Shown: piece after piece, positions 5,545-7,421 of the stretch
Numbering within the stretch: position 1 is the first letter of the stretch
Layout of the letters: every line of letters begins with the position of its first letter
From: JBHJHK01 sp050330975
GTDB lineage: Bacteria; Pseudomonadota; Gammaproteobacteria; Competibacterales; Competibacteraceae
Direction: 5' to 3'
DNA: 7,421 nt
Assembly: GCA_050330975.1 (NCBI GenBank)
Contig: JBHJHK010000390.1
Coordinates: 1-7,421 of the forward strand
Made by a program: the position numbers and the translations under genes
The notes under the pieces: generated by a model
The model's database searches: none
What the model saw: the letters and a program-made list of their open reading frames with translations, nothing else
Told to the model about the DNA's origin: nothing

Positions 5545-5589
5545 ACACCGGGGGGCAAAGGGCTACGCCCGGTGACGCCACCCCGGTGT
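5545..5589 (-). repeat. Hairpin between NAD-kinase-like and oxygenase-like genes
   Basis: ACACCGGGG (5545-5553) pairs with CCCCGGTGT (5581-5589), and a competing 7-bp stem can form with CCCGGTG at 5568-5574. The two structures exclude each other, as in an attenuator, but no T run follows. It may instead be an RNA-processing or stabilising element between the two genes. Confidence 0.4.
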
Positions 5590-6523
5590 CAACGCTGCCC
5601 CTTGACCACCAACCGTCCCCGCTCGGGGGCGATGGTCAAGTTAATCTCCCTGCCGGCATCCAACGACAGACTCTCGCCGAACTGGCCGTCGGGGAAAATC
5701 ACCCCCCGACCCGACTGCAACAGCCGCACCGTCAACGGCCGCTGGGGATCGATGACACCGGTGAGCAAGGTGGCCCGGGTGCTCACCGAGACGATGGGCT
5801 CGCGGACCACAAACCGCCCCTCGGGGGCGCTGCGGGGCCAGGGGGATTCGGGTTCGCCCCCCCCACCAATGCCCGGGCTCCCTGGAGGATGCTGCGATAC
5901 CAGGCCGTGCTCCCCAGCCCCGTGGCCGCCACCACACCGCTGGACATCTGGGCCTCGCCCCGGGGCCCCTGGTGAAGTTCGTAGCGCAAGGTGGATTGTT
6001 CCCGGGGGCCGATGAAAAAGTCGTTGGCCGCCAGCAGCCGCTCGCCGCTGTCGAACCGAGCTTCCAACAACGTGATGGTCTCGAAGGGGTAGGCCTCGGC
6101 CAGAACTCGGGCCAACAGGGGCTCCACATCACCGGGGCCAAAGGGACACAACACCCCATCATGGGTGGCGGGGTCGGGGTTGAGGCCGATGAGGGGCTGG
6201 CCGTCGAGCCAGCGCAGGGTGTTGGCCACTAGGCCATCCCTTCCCACGGTCGCCACGATATCCCCGGGGCGAAAGGCAAAGGCCGACAGTTGGTCCCGCT
6301 GGAGGAGCTGGACGTTGAGGGCCTTGGGCGCCCGCTGGTAGATAGCTTGGACGCAGGCCTGTTGTAGGGCCTCCTCGGCTTCAAAGGCCGCCAGGGTGTG
6401 GCCCCGGCTCTGGAGATAGTGGTCCACCTGGCGGCGGGTGGCATAGCGCCGGGTGAGGCGCTGGAGCTCGGTGTGATCCACCACCACCAGAAGCCGGCGG
6501 GCGAGGTTGTCGGTCTTGACCAT
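5589..6523 (-). CDS. NAD-kinase-like protein, frameshifted at a C8 run
   Basis: NAD kinases phosphorylate NAD to NADP. Motifs, numbered from ATG 6523: GRDG at 94-97 at the place of the catalytic GGDG motif, GLNPD at 113-117, AANDFF at 165-170 (the NE/D motif) and ATGLGSTAW at 200-208 (matching TPTGSTAY). The second Gly of GGDG is Arg, but the Asp is kept. The frame breaks after about residue 220 at eight C residues (plus strand 5857-5864). The next frame continues EPESPWPRSAPEGRFVV and then REPIVSVST, ending at 5589. One added base gives 311 residues, the family's usual size. This is either a sequencing error or a real mutation. The start is fixed by a TGATG overlap with the SPFH stop. It may be a specialised paralogue or a related lipid/sugar kinase-like protein. 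Confidence 0.78.
5857..5864. other. Homopolymer C8, frameshift site
   Basis: Eight consecutive C on the plus strand (G on the coding strand) lie where the NAD-kinase-like reading frame changes. Nine or six bases would restore it. Runs of this kind are prone to both sequencing error and replication slippage. Confidence 0.85.
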
Positions 6524-7370
6524 CAACCCCTCTCGTCGCCAATGCCCCCAGCATTGGACCCCGGACTCGTCCCGGTCCCAGGGGTTTGGCGGTTGAGCCA
6601 CTCCTCCACCGCCCGGGCGAAAACGGTCTGGGGCGACTGGTTGGGCGCTCCCAGAGCCCTTGCCACATCGGCGGGGAGTTCGGCCATGGCCGCCACTGTC
6701 GCCGCGGTGAAGGCGCTGTCGGCCCGGGCCCGGAAGCGGGCGACCTCGGCGCGGGTCTTGGCGATGGCCAACTGCTCGTTTTCCAGGACCAGGGCCTGTT
6801 GGGCCTGTTCCAGGGCCGCCTGGTGGCGCTGGGCAGCCAGGGCTTGCTGGTCGGCGATGCGCTGTTGTTCCAAGTCAAAGTTGGCCCGCTGGAGGGCGGC
6901 CTGGGTGGCGATGGTCTCCTGTTGGATGCGGCGGTCCCGCCGCTCGGCTTCGATCTGCCGCTCCCCCCGGGCCTCGTCGGCCTGGGCCAACAACCGCTCC
7001 CGCACCTCGGCCTCCAAGGCCTTGGCGGTGTCGGCATCGGGACTCAAGCTGAGCCCCGCCATCCCCTGAATGGCCAATCCCGCCTTCGTCAAGTCGTCCA
7101 GTTGCAGCAAGCCCGCGGTGGCTTGGCGGGCGATGTCCTCTTGGGCCTTGAGAACGGCTGTGAGGGCGTGGCCCTGGACCACCCCCTGGAGGACGCTCAA
7201 GGCCATGGCCTGGAGCCGAGCCTCTAGGCGTCGTAGCTCTGGGTGGGAATCCCGGCGCTGGCGGTCTTTGACGGCAAAATCGTAGTGGGTGGCACACACC
7301 ACCGGATCTTGGATGCGCCACAGCAAACTGGCGCTGGCCTGGAGGCGCTGGAAGTCCTGGCTGCGCAACC
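6523..7370 (-). CDS. SPFH/band-7 domain protein, 5'-truncated
   Basis: SPFH (stomatin/prohibitin/flotillin/HflK) proteins form membrane-associated or soluble oligomeric scaffolds. The visible 281 or so residues are the C-terminal part. The end of the SPFH domain contains HPELRRLEARLQ, DDLTKAGLAIQG and LSLSPDADTAKALEAEVRE (about 106-124). It is followed by a long charged coiled coil (about 115-225; RRDRRIQQETIATQAAL, then Gln/Ala/Glu-rich) and a Gly/Thr/Ser-rich tail. The N-terminal half is lost at the window edge in poly-G; the TTG at 7368 is not the real start. The stop shares one base with the NAD-kinase-like start (TGATG), so the two are translationally coupled. No membrane anchor is visible in what remains. 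Confidence 0.82.
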
Positions 7371-7421
7371 GGGGGGGGGGGCGGCGGGGGGGGGGGCGGG
7401 GGGGGGGCGGGGGGGGGGGGG
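7371..7421. other. Poly-G low-complexity end, probable artefact
   Basis: The last 51 bases are G with only a few C, and abruptly replace good SPFH coding sequence. This fits poly-G read tails from two-colour sequencing carried into a contig end, rather than biological sequence. Confidence 0.85.

Noticed and set aside
6398..7227. Two long plus-strand frames antisense to the SPFH gene
   Set aside because: They are shadows caused by high GC and third-position bias; the minus strand holds a recognisable SPFH coiled-coil protein coupled to the next gene.
1..7421. CRISPR array, tRNA or rRNA genes
   Set aside because: No regularly spaced direct repeats with unique spacers, no cloverleaf and no rRNA-like sequence were seen. 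The only tandem repeats are the coding 18-bp and 9-bp arrays and a 10-bp pair.

Overview
The window looks like the end of a draft contig from a GC-rich bacterium. The codon usage, the LysR/SDR pair and the SPFH operon suggest a proteobacterium, probably gammaproteobacterial, but nothing here fixes the genus. Two compositional parts are visible. Positions about 312-2750 are gene-poor, with AT-rich stretches, and behave like an accessory region. Positions about 2800-7370 are dense, GC-rich backbone coding sequence.

Left part: a C-terminal coding fragment (71-235, +) ends at a strong intrinsic terminator (284-311). After about 450 bases without a convincing gene comes a minus-strand DUF433/DUF5615 pair, a family pair often predicted to be a toxin-antitoxin module. 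The DUF5615 (PIN-like) gene is broken by a 79-bp element at 936-1014 with near-perfect terminal inverted repeats and an AAT target duplication. Removing the element and one AAT restores a 106-codon DUF5615 protein whose C-terminal half is still readable at 935-822. A 61-bp attC-like structure overlaps the stop codon of that gene, and a larger imperfect palindrome (1715-1795) lies upstream of the pair, so the pair may be an old integron-like cassette. This is inference. Further right is a small predicted secreted protein (2308-2054, -) made of a signal peptide and seven GVADPR-type hexapeptides, followed by about 600 bases without a gene.

Right part: a short-chain dehydrogenase-like gene lacking the YxxxK catalytic pair (3607-2903, -) is divergent from a LysR-family regulator (3724-4629, +). 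A sigma70-like promoter and a 15-bp palindrome lie between them. Convergent to the regulator is a minus-strand set read from the right edge: a 5'-truncated SPFH/band-7 protein (from the edge to 6523), an NAD-kinase-like gene joined to it by a TGATG stop/start overlap and frameshifted at an 8-C run (6523-5589), and 84 bases further a protein with HxD...H...R spacing typical of 2-oxoglutarate/Fe(II) oxygenases (5504-4701). The final 51 bases are almost pure G and are probably a sequencing artefact.

All calls come from reading the sequence; no database search was possible.
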